Shown here: positions 23,550-31,958 of the stretch, piece by piece
Layout of the letters: every line of letters begins with the position of its first letter
Position numbering within the stretch: position 1 is the first letter of the stretch
Origin: VSJD01 sp041653875
GTDB taxonomy: Bacteria > Verrucomicrobiota > Kiritimatiellia > JAAZAB01
DNA length: 64,000 nucleotides
Direction: 5' to 3'
Assembly: GCA_041653875.1 (NCBI GenBank)
Contig: JBAZEM010000011.1
Location: forward strand, 12,580 to 76,579
Notes under the pieces: model-generated
Databases searched by the model: none
Told to the model about the DNA's origin: nothing
Seen by the model: the letters and a program-made list of their open reading frames with translations, nothing else
Made by a program: the position numbers and the translations under genes

Positions 23550-24431
23550 TCACATGTACCCGCCACGCCTCAGCGTTTCGAGCCCGCCGCTGTCTTCCTT
23601 ATCCTGCGCGCGGCCGGACCGTTCGGCGATATTCGCGAACTTGCCGGTCTTCAGCTCCGCAATCACTTCCGGCACGTTGCCGGCGGTGGAGTCCACCGGC
23701 GCCGTGCAGGGATAACATCCCAGCGAGCGGTAGCGTTTGCCGGACCCCTGGTTGAAATACAGCGGCGTCACGGGAATATTCTCTTTATCGATGTATTCCC
23801 ATATATCCAGTTCGGTCCAGTCCAAGAGCGGATGAACGCGGATATGCGTACCCGGCGCGAAATCGGTTTTGTATTGCCCCCACAGTTCGGGCGGCTGATC
23901 GCCGATATCCCACTCGCTGTCCCTGTCCCTCGGCGAAAAATAGCGTTCCTTCGAGCGGCTGCCCTCTTCGTCGGCCCGGACCCCCACAATCACACCCGTA
24001 TAGGGTTCTTTATTGGCGTCTTCGACATATTGGTCGAGTCCGTGATCGAACCGGTAGCGCGTCCATTCCCCGGAAAGCGTGTGCCGCAACGCTTCGCTTT
24101 TCAGCGCCTTGCAGCATTCCAGCCGGCCGAGCTTGCCGTCCGGAAATGTCCGTTTTTCGGCGAGCGCCGGCGTGTTCCGGCCCACGATCATGTTGAGGCG
24201 CCATTCGCGGGCAAGTTTGTCGCGATACGCAATCATTTCCGGAATCTTGAACCCGGTGTCGATATGGACCAGCGGGAAGGGAACATGGCCGAAGAACGCC
24301 TTGCGGGTCAGCCACAGCATGGCCGTGCTGTCCTTGCCGATGGACCACAGCATCACCAGGCTCTTGAATTCCCGATAGGCTTCCCTCAGGATATGAACGC
24401 TGGCGGCCTCGAGTTTTTCCAAATGCGTCAT
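23550..24431 (-). CDS. cysD: Sulfate adenylyltransferase small subunit CysD
   Basis: A 293-aa PP-loop enzyme that makes APS from ATP and sulfate together with CysN. It has SIGKDSTAMLWLTRKAF, HIDTGFKIPEMIAYRD, GVRADEEGSRSKERYFSPRD and YRSLGCYPCTAPVDS, all standard. The end LETLRRGGYM matches CysD termini. ATG 24431 lies 2 nt after the cysH stop; the longer frame over cysH is a shadow. Confidence 0.96.
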   Translation of the reverse strand: MTHLEKLEAASVHILREAYREFKSLVMLWSIGKDSTAMLWLTRKAFFGHVPFPLVHIDTGFKIPEMIAYRDKLAREWRLNMIVGRNTPALAEKRTFPDGKLGRLECCKALKSEALRHTLSGEWTRYRFDHGLDQYVEDANKEPYTGVIVGVRADEEGSRSKERYFSPRDRDSEWDIGDQPPELWGQYKTDFAPGTHIRVHPLLDWTELDIWEYIDKENIPVTPLYFNQGSGKRYRSLGCYPCTAPVDSTAGNVPEVIAELKTGKFANIAERSGRAQDKEDSGGLETLRRGGYM

Positions 24432-24433
24432 CT

Positions 24434-25138
24434 TCAACTCCGCGATGTCCCACACTCTTGTTTGTGGTCGATGTGCAAGCCGCATTCCTTGTGCTCCGGG
24501 CTCTCCCACCACCAGCGGCCCGCGCGCAACGGCTCGCCCGGCGCCGCCGCCCGCGTGCAAGGCGCGCAACCGATCGAGGTATAGCCGCGCGCGTAAAGCT
24601 TGTTGACCGGCAGGTTATGCTGTTTGACGTACGCCTGCAATTCGTTCGTGTCCCAGTCGGCCAACGGATTGATCTTGGTCAGGCCGGGATGAACCAGGTC
24701 CTCCTCTATGTTCTTGACGGACGCGCGGGTCGCGCTCTGTTCCCGGCGCATCCCGGTGATCCAGGCCTTCAATCCAACCAGCGCGCGCGCAAGCGGTTCA
24801 ACCTTCCGGATATGGCAGCATTCATGGCGCGCCGCAAGGGATTCGCGAAACGACAATAACCCCTTTTCCCGCTCCAGCCTCTCGACGGCCTCGCGCAGTG
24901 GAAAAAACCATTCGATGGCAATTCCATACCGCCGCCGGACAGCCTCGGCACAAGCATAGGTTTCCTCGTTCAAGCGCCCCGTATCCAACGCAAAAACGCG
25001 GACCGCCGGCTCATGACGCACCGCCAGATCGATGAGCACGACATCCTCCATGCTGAAACTGGAGGCGATGGCGATGCGCGGGGAAAACTCCTCCAATGCC
25101 CGCCGAACCACTTCATCAGCTTTGGTCGATGCCTTCAT
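24434..25138 (-). CDS. cysH: Assimilatory APS reductase (CysH, Fe-S type)
   Basis: A 234-aa thioredoxin- or glutaredoxin-dependent reductase giving sulfite. It has the SSFSMEDVVLIDL PP-loop variant, the RHECCHIRKVEPL CC pair and GCAPCTRA CxxC pair that bind the Fe4S4 cluster of APS (not PAPS) reductases, and the C-terminal catalytic ECGLH. First gene of the operon: promoter and operator-like site lie upstream. Use of APS makes APS kinase unnecessary, in line with the degenerate kinase tail on CysN. Confidence 0.95.
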   Translation of the reverse strand: MKASTKADEVVRRALEEFSPRIAIASSFSMEDVVLIDLAVRHEPAVRVFALDTGRLNEETYACAEAVRRRYGIAIEWFFPLREAVERLEREKGLLSFRESLAARHECCHIRKVEPLARALVGLKAWITGMRREQSATRASVKNIEEDLVHPGLTKINPLADWDTNELQAYVKQHNLPVNKLYARGYTSIGCAPCTRAAAPGEPLRAGRWWWESPEHKECGLHIDHKQECGTSRS

Positions 25139-25154
25139 TACTATTACCCTATTA

Positions 25155-25170
25155 TTCCTATTGATTTAGT
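25155..25170 (-). promoter_or_regulatory. Putative Rrf2-family operator of the cysH operon
   Basis: Minus-strand ACTAAATCAATAGGAA, between the -10 box and the start codon, matches 13 of 16 positions of the site before rrf2 (3728-3743). Extended, it reads ATTCCTATT on the plus strand, close to CymR-type half-sites. Confidence 0.5.
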
Positions 25171-25174
25171 AGTG

Positions 25175-25202
25175 AATATATCCGGCAATATTTTTTTGTC
25201 AA
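25175..25202 (-). promoter_or_regulatory. Putative sigma70 promoter of the cysH operon
   Basis: Minus-strand TTGACA (25197-25202), 16-nt spacer, TATATT (25175-25180). The surrounding AT-rich stretch contrasts with the GC-rich genes. A 36-nt leader follows. Confidence 0.65.
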
Positions 25203-25318
25203 TAATTATTTTGGGGATTTATAAGCGCCGGCACAAAGGGCGTAAGTGGCCGGCGCCAATTATCCAAGCGAAAGATGGCGCGCGTAACGTTGATGCTGAT
25301 GGCATTCCAACGGCATGG

Positions 25319-25519
25319 TCAGCCTCCTCCGGCAAATGTGAGGATCTCCACCCGGTCCCCTTCTTTCAAGGCACATGCGGCGCGTTGCGCCGCCGGTATG
25401 ACGATGTCATTGACCACCACCGCCACGGAGCCGCCGCCCGGATTCAGTCGCGCCAGCACCTGTTCGATCGTTGCCGGAGACTCGACCTGCCAATCCTCGC
25501 CATTAACCTGTATTTTCAT
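25319..25519 (-). CDS. thiS: ThiS-like sulfur-carrier protein
   Basis: A 66-aa beta-grasp protein (MKIQVNGEDWQVESPATIEQVLARL ... VEILTFAGGG). It ends directly at GGG without extra residues, unlike the carrier at 20113, so it needs no trimming. This end is usual for ThiS of thiamine synthesis. GGAGGG lies before ATG 25519. It stands apart from the cysH promoter by about 120 nt, with no other thi gene visible. Confidence 0.75.
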   Translation of the reverse strand: MKIQVNGEDWQVESPATIEQVLARLNPGGGSVAVVVNDIVIPAAQRAACALKEGDRVEILTFAGGG

Positions 25520-25662
25520 GCTTGGTTTCCCTCCTTCACCGCCGCCGAGGATAGCACTTAATTCAAAATCCCACGCTGAACCCAAAATGGCTGATTTTAT
25601 CCTCACTCATTTGTTCTGACGTTCTGCCCCATTACGGAAATTTTCATGTGAGCTAACCTGAC

Positions 25663-26703
25663 CTATTTCAGACAAGGCCGAATGAGCCGCCAGTAAAGCC
25701 GGAAAACGGCGTTGATGACGGCATTCAGAAGCCGCCCAGCGCGCGATGCGGCCAGGCCGCCAGGCAAATCCAACCTGTCGCCCTGGAGCAGGTCGGCATC
25801 GGCCACTTTACGAAGACTCTGAACTTCGCGATGCTTGGCGCGCAACGTTTCTCCACTGTGCGCGGCATCCCAGGTTCCCTTCAAAAAAGCGCCGATCTGC
25901 CCCTTGATCAGACAGAAACACCCGGCGCAGAATTGCAGGCTGAAGGCCGCCGGCAGGACCAGCCAGAACGTGCGGGGATCGTAATTTTTCCGCATGAACC
26001 ACCAGCGATTGCGCGTTTGATACCGGACCCATTTCATACTGCGCGCGCGCCGTTGGTGATAGGCGCGGGCCTCGGACGCCAGGTAACAGGGATAGCCCGC
26101 CAGCGAAAGGCGGAAAGCCAGGTCGCCGTCTTCCCACCCGAAAATAAAATCGTCGTCGAATCCGCCCACCGCCAGCGCGCGGCGGCGATCGAACAGCGCG
26201 GCGCCCGCGGATACGCACGGCACCATCACTGTTCCGCGCGCATCCAACGGCCGGGCGGCAATTTCCCCGGCATAGTGCAGGGTAATCCCGTTATACTGGA
26301 CTGTATCCGGCTGGTCATACAGGCGGATCTGGCCGCTGACGGCGCCGGCTTCGGGATGCGCCCGGAACACTTCGGCCAGGCGCAGGGCGTAATCGTCAGC
26401 CAAAACGATGTCGTTATCCATGATCAGGATCCGATCGGCTGTGGCCTGCCGCAGACCTTCGTTGCGCGCCGGATTCGGCCCCTTGTTTTCGGGCAGACCG
26501 ATCACCCGGATATCTGGAAATTCCCGGCGCACCAGCGCGAGGGAGTCATCCTCGGACCGATTGTCCACCAGAAACACCTCGGCCAGACGGACATGCCGCA
26601 GGGCCAGGACCGATTGGAGGGTCGGCCGCAGGGTATCGGCCCCGTTGAAATTAATGACCGCGACACTGAGGCGCGGCAATGAAGTGTCGAATGGGTTGGA
26701 CAT
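25663..26703 (-). CDS. Family 2 glycosyltransferase
   Basis: 346 aa. The GT-A fold opens with LSVAVINFNGADTLRPTLQS, has VDNRSEDDS, the LIMDNDIVL DxD-like motif (about 95-103) and a late GWEDGDLAFRLSLAGY block typical of rhamnosyl- or other GT2 enzymes of cell-surface glycans. One or two hydrophobic segments near residues 255-275 may anchor it to the membrane. It probably adds a sugar to a surface polysaccharide. The acceptor is unknown. It lies downstream of the polysaccharide deacetylase gene, separated by an inverted repeat. Confidence 0.85.
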   Translation of the reverse strand: MSNPFDTSLPRLSVAVINFNGADTLRPTLQSVLALRHVRLAEVFLVDNRSEDDSLALVRREFPDIRVIGLPENKGPNPARNEGLRQATADRILIMDNDIVLADDYALRLAEVFRAHPEAGAVSGQIRLYDQPDTVQYNGITLHYAGEIAARPLDARGTVMVPCVSAGAALFDRRRALAVGGFDDDFIFGWEDGDLAFRLSLAGYPCYLASEARAYHQRRARSMKWVRYQTRNRWWFMRKNYDPRTFWLVLPAAFSLQFCAGCFCLIKGQIGAFLKGTWDAAHSGETLRAKHREVQSLRKVADADLLQGDRLDLPGGLAASRAGRLLNAVINAVFRLYWRLIRPCLK

Positions 26704-26731
26704 AGCACTTATTGCCTTAAAGGGCGAACTC

Positions 26732-26796
26732 TTGTAGCCGCGGCGGGGACGCCGTGGCCGACGGAAGAATCCACGCCCTCACGGGCGCGGCTACAA
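26732..26796. repeat. Inverted repeat (TTGTAGCCGCG arms)
   Basis: Arms TTGTAGCCGCG and CGCGGCTACAA bound a 65-bp palindromic unit between two genes. The TTGTAG...CTACAA edges resemble those of the repeats at 3431 and 47746. Confidence 0.65.
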
Positions 26797-26830
26797 AAGA
26801 TTAAATCCTGTCCATCAACGTCCCACGCCT

Positions 26831-27976
26831 TCACGGCTTGGCCGCCGGACTCACATCCAGCGCGTCCGGGACGATCACGGCCTCCTGCTCTTGCCGGAAC
26901 ACGGAACGAACTGGAACCCGGCCATGTAAATCCGGGGTCCGCGGATCGAACAACCCCAGGCGCGCCTGATACCGGCCGAGCGGCGCCTTGCGCGGCACGA
27001 TCACCAAATGTTTCACAACCCGGTCGCGGATATCCCCGCGCCACGGAATTTTATGATCGTCCTGGAACTGCATGGTTCCATCCGGGATGGTATAATGCAC
27101 AAAAGCTTCCGGCGCCGGGCCGTTCCAGCCGGACGGCACATCCCAAAAATAGCGCACCCAGAACCCCTCTCCGGGCGGCAGGGGCTGGGCTGGAATTTGC
27201 AGACCCAGCAGACGAACGCCGTTTTTAAATTCGGCCGCCGGACGCCCGGCGGCGCGCAGGAGTTCCGGCGCCGTCACGAACCGGAACCCGAGGGCTTTCA
27301 GCTTTTCCAGGATCAGCGGCACGGCGGCGGCCGTGTTCCGCCGGTCGGCATCCGGGCGGGTCTCCCAACCATCGTGCATGAGAATGATGTCGCCGGGCGT
27401 CGCCTGCGAGACGATGCGATCCACGAGTTCCGCGACGGGATGCGGGTTCCAGTCGTTGGCATCGGCCGACCAGCCCGCAATGGCCAGACCCTGCGCCCGG
27501 CAGGCTTCCTCCATGCCCGGGCCGTTGATGCCATAGGGCGGCCGGAACCAGGTTGGCGTAACGCCGGTCACGGTTGTAATGATGCGGCTTCCGTCGGCGA
27601 TATCCTTGGCAATATCGGACGCAGAGCTCTGATCGAACCGGGAATGACGGGCGGTGTGATTGCCGATGAGATGGCCTTCGGCCTTGATGCGCCGGGCGGC
27701 TTCCGGACAGCGCTCCACATTGGCGCCGATCAGGAAAAACGAGGCCTTGACCTGTTGGCGCTGGAGCGCGTCCAGGATTTGGCCCGTGAACGGTTCGTTG
27801 GGCCCGTCATCAAAAGTCAAGGCAATGACTTTCTCGCGCACCGGCACGAAGTAAATCGTCTCGCCGGGCTCGGCCGCCGTTTTAAAGGGCGCCGGCCGCC
27901 GCTGACACCCCAGCAATCCCGGCCACGCCAGCAAAAGACAAACAGCCCAAGCCGCAAATAAACGCATCGAAACCAT
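26831..27976 (-). CDS. Polysaccharide deacetylase lipoprotein
   Basis: 381 aa with a lipoprotein signal (CLLLAWPGLLGC, Cys near residue 20). The NodB domain has TFDDGP (metal Asp), the GNHTARHS metal histidines, RPPYG and LMHDG. It removes acetyl groups from a cell-wall or exopolysaccharide outside the cytoplasm. The C-terminal 110 residues form an extra beta-rich region with no recognised family. ATG 27976 is chosen because a -10 box lies 7 nt upstream; ATG 27967, three codons on, is an alternative. The longer open frame has no support. Confidence 0.88.
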   Translation of the reverse strand: MVSMRLFAAWAVCLLLAWPGLLGCQRRPAPFKTAAEPGETIYFVPVREKVIALTFDDGPNEPFTGQILDALQRQQVKASFFLIGANVERCPEAARRIKAEGHLIGNHTARHSRFDQSSASDIAKDIADGSRIITTVTGVTPTWFRPPYGINGPGMEEACRAQGLAIAGWSADANDWNPHPVAELVDRIVSQATPGDIILMHDGWETRPDADRRNTAAAVPLILEKLKALGFRFVTAPELLRAAGRPAAEFKNGVRLLGLQIPAQPLPPGEGFWVRYFWDVPSGWNGPAPEAFVHYTIPDGTMQFQDDHKIPWRGDIRDRVVKHLVIVPRKAPLGRYQARLGLFDPRTPDLHGRVPVRSVFRQEQEAVIVPDALDVSPAAKP

Positions 27977-27983
27977 ACGGGGC

Positions 27984-28011
27984 ACTGTAACAAGCCCGCC
28001 GGAAATGGCAA
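27984..28011 (-). promoter_or_regulatory. Putative leaderless promoter of the deacetylase gene
   Basis: Minus-strand TTGCCA (28006-28011), 16-nt spacer, TACAGT (27984-27989), 7 nt before ATG 27976, with no ribosome site. Confidence 0.45.
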
Positions 28012-28227
28012 AGCCCAAATATGGCTTCGACAAAGCGAACTGCACACCGCCTTGGAGTTGGCGCCGATTGCCGTCCAAGCGAGAATTTTTTAGGCCGCTT
28101 TCCACTGGCTTTTCGGGACAGGCCCTGATACATTCGAAACCGTTGGAAATGTGCATGCGGAGGGAATCTCCGGCGCATCTCGCGATCTTGGAATCGGCCG
28201 GCCTTGGACAAGGTTTGGGGAGGATAC

Positions 28228-31200
28228 GTGCCACGCATATTTGACAACATTGAAGCGAAACTGCTTCCCGCCTTGCAGGAGACCTTGACACTCTGCGAAC
28301 GCGCCGATTTTTGTGTCGGCTATTTCAACCTCCGCGGATGGCGTCAACTCCACGACAACATCGAGACGTGGCATGGCGGTGACGGGAATTGCTGCCGACT
28401 CCTCGTCGGCATGCAGCCGATGCCCCAGGACCAACTCCGACAGACGATGAGTCCCGGTGCGGCAGGGGGGCAAATTGACCAGGCAACGGCTATCGTCCTC
28501 AAACGGAAGCTCGCTCAGGATTTCCGGGACCAGTTGATGCTGGGCATTCCCACGAACGCCGATGAAGAAGGGCTCCGGCGATTGGCGGCGCAGATCGCCG
28601 CCCACAAAGTCGTGGTGAAGCTGTTCTTGCGCCACCCTTTGCACGCCAAGTTGTATCTCCTGTTCCGTCAGGACCCGCTCAACCCGAAGATCGGCTACCT
28701 TGGCAGCAGCAACCTCACCTTGGCCGGCCTCTCGAAGCAAGGTGAACTCAATGTCGATGTCCTGGACCACGACGCTTGCGACAAACTGGCCAAGTGGTTT
28801 GAGGACCGCTGGAATGACAGGTTTTGTTTCGATATTTCGGAAGAACTCATCGGGATCATCGACACCAGTTGGGCGCGTCCCGCGCCGATCCCGCCTTATC
28901 TCATCTACGTCAAGACGGCCTACCACCTCTCCCAGGAAGCTCGCGCCGGCCTGACGGAGTTTCGCATCCCCGGCGATTTTGGCGGCAAACTTTTCGAGTT
29001 TCAGAAGGCGGCCGTGAAGATCGCGGCGCACCATCTGAACAAACGCGGCGGCGTGGTCATCGGCGACGTGGTCGGGCTGGGCAAGACGCTCATGGCAACC
29101 ACGCTGGCGCGCATCTTTGAGGACGACCACGGCGTCGAAACGCTCATCATCTGCCCGAAGAACCTGGTCCGCATGTGGGAGGACCACCGCCAAGAATACC
29201 GGTTGCGGGCAAAGGTCCTCCCGATCACCCAGGTTCAGCGGGAACTTCCCGGCCTCCGCCGATTCCGCCTGGTTCTGATCGACGAGAGCCACAATCTGCG
29301 GAATCGCGAGGGCCGCCGCTATCGCGCCATCGCGGAATACATCGCGGCGAACGACAGTCGCGTCATTTTGCTGTCGGCCACGCCCTACAACAAGACCTAC
29401 CTCGACCTCTCGAATCAACTTCGCCTGTTCATCGACGAGCAGAAGGACATCGGAATCCGCCCGGAGAAACTCCTTCGTGAACTGGGCGAGACGGAATTCA
29501 TTCGCCGTCATCAATGCCCGGTGCGATCCCTCGCCGCCTTCGAGAAGAGCGAACACGCGGACGACTGGCGGGACCTCATGCGCCTGTACCTCGTTCGCCG
29601 GACACGCGGTTTCATCCAGGAGAACTACGCTAAACTCGATTCTGAGCGCGACCGCAAGTACCTGGAGTTCCCGGATGGGACTCGCTCCTACTTTCCTGCG
29701 CGGGTACCCAGGACCATTAAGTTCAAGATCAACGAGAAGGACCCCGACGATCAATATGCCGGCCTGTTTGCGGATGATGTGGTCAGGGCCGTCAATAACC
29801 TGACGTTGCCGCGATACGGTTTGGGAAACTACCAGCAATCGTCCCCGCACAACCCGCCCACCTCTGACGAAGCCAAGGTGCTTGCCGATCTGTCCCGCGC
29901 CGGCACGCGCCTCAAGGGCTTCTGCCGCACCAATATTTTCAAGCGACTGGAAAGCAGCGGGCACTCGTTCATTCTATCCCTTGAGCGTCATATCCTGCGT
30001 AACTTCATCTGCCTGCATGCCATCGAGAAGGGCCTTCCGGTCCCGATTGGAACTCAGGACATGGGCCTGCTCGACGCCTCGGCGAATGACGAAGATACCG
30101 ATCTCTGGGACCCGGCTTCCGATAATGACGACAACGGGTCCGAACGCGATCCGTTGTCCACGGTCCGCAAGGTTATGTCCGAAGGCGATATCCGCGCAAA
30201 GGCGTCTGAGGTTTACGACACCTACACGGCTCACTTCCGCCGCCGATTCAAATGGCTGAAACCGGAGCTTTTCAACGACGACCTTGCCGAAGATCTGCGT
30301 AAGGATGCCAAGGCATTGATGAAGGTCCTGAAGAGGGCCGGAGATTGGGACGCCAATCGCGACGCCAAACTCCAGGCCCTTCTGGCGCTACTGACCGATC
30401 GGCACCCGTCGGAAAAGGTCCTTGTTTTTTCCCAGTTTGCCGACACCGTTGACTACTTGGCCGGCCAACTCAAGGCGAAAGGAATCCAGTCCCTTGAGGG
30501 CGTAACGGGCGAGTCGGATGACCCCACGGCCATTGCCTATCGGTTCAGTCCCGTCAGCAACGGGAAGCGCGACCATGTCCCCCATGACAAGGAACTCCGC
30601 GTCGTTGTGGCAACCGACGTATTGAGCGAAGGCCAAAACCTTCAGGATTGCTCCGTCGTCGTGAACTTCGATCTGCCCTGGGCGATCGTCCGCCTCATTC
30701 AGCGCGCGGGGCGCGTGGACCGTATTGGCCAGAAGTCCGACACGATTCTCTGCTATTCGTTCCTTCCCGCCGACGGGGTCGAGCGCATCATTCGTCTTCG
30801 CGCGCGCGTCCGCCAGCGTCTTCAGGAGAACGCCGAGGTCGTCGGCGCGGATGAGTCGTTCTTCGAGGATCAGGACGAAGCCCAGACCGTCCGCGATTTG
30901 TTCACCGAGAAAGCCGGCATTCTGGATGGCGATGAGGACACGGAAGTGGACCTCGCGTCCTATGCGTACCAGATATGGAAGAACGCCATTGACCGCGACC
31001 CCGAACTGGAGAAGATTATCCCAGCCATGCCGAACGTCGTCTATTCGACGCGGCCCCATACGCCCCGCCCCGACCAACCCGAAGGCGCTCTGGTCTATCT
31101 GCGCACCGCCGAAGGAAACGATGCCCTGGCATGGATAGACAAACAGGGCCACAGTGTCACCGAGTCGCAGTTTGCCATCCTCAAGGCGGCGGAGTGTGAA

Positions 31201-31608
31201 CCAAGCACGCCCGCCGTGGAGCGACACGACGGACACCACGAGATGGTCGCCAAGGGGGTCAAGTTGATCGTCGAAACCGAGAAATCCGTCGGCGGGCAAC
31301 TCGGACGGCCATCCGGCGCGCGTTTCCGCGCCTATGACCGACTCAAAGCCTACGTCGAGGAAGTCAAAGGCACGCTTTTCGACCTGCCGGAATTGCGTCA
31401 CGCAATCGAGGACATTTACAAGTACCCGCTTTTACAGTCGGCCACCGACACCATCAATCGCCAGCTCAAGAGTGGAATCGACAACCATGCGCTCGCCGCA
31501 TTGGTCACAACGCTCAGGGGCGATGCCCGTTTGTGCCGGGTGAGCGAGGATGTCGAGGGGGGCGAACCGCAGGTTATTTGCTCGCTCGGATTGAAGGAGG
31601 TTAGGTGA
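28228..31608 (+). CDS. Phospholipase D-like nuclease fused to SNF2/DEAD helicase
   Basis: 1126 aa from GTG 28228, which follows a GGGGAGG site (an upstream TTG at 28204 is less likely). The N-terminus has a PLD-type catalytic block, HAKLYLLF near 137 with GSSNLTLAG. The helicase has Walker A GDVVGLGKT (about 280), DESH (about 352), LLSATPYNKTY, and a C-terminal lobe with VFSQFADTVDYL and QRAGRVDRIGQ (about 825). Such PLD-helicase proteins occur beside DNA methyltransferases in restriction-like and DISARM-like defence loci. The stop overlaps the next gene (GTGA). Role: probably DNA translocation and cleavage; inferred. Confidence 0.85.
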   Translation: MPRIFDNIEAKLLPALQETLTLCERADFCVGYFNLRGWRQLHDNIETWHGGDGNCCRLLVGMQPMPQDQLRQTMSPGAAGGQIDQATAIVLKRKLAQDFRDQLMLGIPTNADEEGLRRLAAQIAAHKVVVKLFLRHPLHAKLYLLFRQDPLNPKIGYLGSSNLTLAGLSKQGELNVDVLDHDACDKLAKWFEDRWNDRFCFDISEELIGIIDTSWARPAPIPPYLIYVKTAYHLSQEARAGLTEFRIPGDFGGKLFEFQKAAVKIAAHHLNKRGGVVIGDVVGLGKTLMATTLARIFEDDHGVETLIICPKNLVRMWEDHRQEYRLRAKVLPITQVQRELPGLRRFRLVLIDESHNLRNREGRRYRAIAEYIAANDSRVILLSATPYNKTYLDLSNQLRLFIDEQKDIGIRPEKLLRELGETEFIRRHQCPVRSLAAFEKSEHADDWRDLMRLYLVRRTRGFIQENYAKLDSERDRKYLEFPDGTRSYFPARVPRTIKFKINEKDPDDQYAGLFADDVVRAVNNLTLPRYGLGNYQQSSPHNPPTSDEAKVLADLSRAGTRLKGFCRTNIFKRLESSGHSFILSLERHILRNFICLHAIEKGLPVPIGTQDMGLLDASANDEDTDLWDPASDNDDNGSERDPLSTVRKVMSEGDIRAKASEVYDTYTAHFRRRFKWLKPELFNDDLAEDLRKDAKALMKVLKRAGDWDANRDAKLQALLALLTDRHPSEKVLVFSQFADTVDYLAGQLKAKGIQSLEGVTGESDDPTAIAYRFSPVSNGKRDHVPHDKELRVVVATDVLSEGQNLQDCSVVVNFDLPWAIVRLIQRAGRVDRIGQKSDTILCYSFLPADGVERIIRLRARVRQRLQENAEVVGADESFFEDQDEAQTVRDLFTEKAGILDGDEDTEVDLASYAYQIWKNAIDRDPELEKIIPAMPNVVYSTRPHTPRPDQPEGALVYLRTAEGNDALAWIDKQGHSVTESQFAILKAAECEPSTPAVERHDGHHEMVAKGVKLIVETEKSVGGQLGRPSGARFRAYDRLKAYVEEVKGTLFDLPELRHAIEDIYKYPLLQSATDTINRQLKSGIDNHALAALVTTLRGDARLCRVSEDVEGGEPQVICSLGLKEVR

Positions 31609-31958
31609 AAAAGGCCATCGCCAAGAAGGCCCCGTATGCCGTGAAAAGGGACGCCGGAGGGATCGCCACGCTGGTTGTCGAGGTGCGGGCACTGATTGCC
31701 GCCGCCCGCCACGCCGCCGCTTCCACCATCAACACGCTTCAGGTGCTGACCAACTTCGAAATCGGCCGCCGGATCGTCGAGCATGAGCAGAAGGGCGAGA
31801 AGCGGGCGGAGTATGGGGCGGAATTGATCAAAGTTCTTTCCGACAGGCTCTACGTCCTCGAGTTCCTCGGCCTCGAAGAAAAACCGGGCTACAACGAGTC
31901 CGATCTCGAAACTGCCGGAGGAGAACCCGACCGTCGGCCTGTGAATGGACAACCATGA
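31605..31958 (+). CDS. Truncated DUF1016/YhcG-like protein
   Basis: 117 aa. Residues about 20-75 match the DUF1016 N-terminal domain (LTNFEIGRRIVEHEQKGEKR, AEYGAELIKVLSDRL). It then jumps to YVLEFLGLEEKPGYNESDLE, which in full-length YhcG-like nucleases opens the C-terminal nuclease domain about 100 residues later. It ends with unrelated GGEPDRRPVNGQP. The gene starts inside the helicase stop (GTGA) and ends inside the methyltransferase start (ATGA). An internal deletion with retained coupling is the simplest reading; a functional short form cannot be excluded. Confidence 0.6.
   Translation: MKKAIAKKAPYAVKRDAGGIATLVVEVRALIAAARHAAASTINTLQVLTNFEIGRRIVEHEQKGEKRAEYGAELIKVLSDRLYVLEFLGLEEKPGYNESDLETAGGEPDRRPVNGQP

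Noticed and set aside
28090..29964. Minus-strand open frame of 624 codons
   Set aside because: Antisense to the PLD-SNF2 gene; no motifs.
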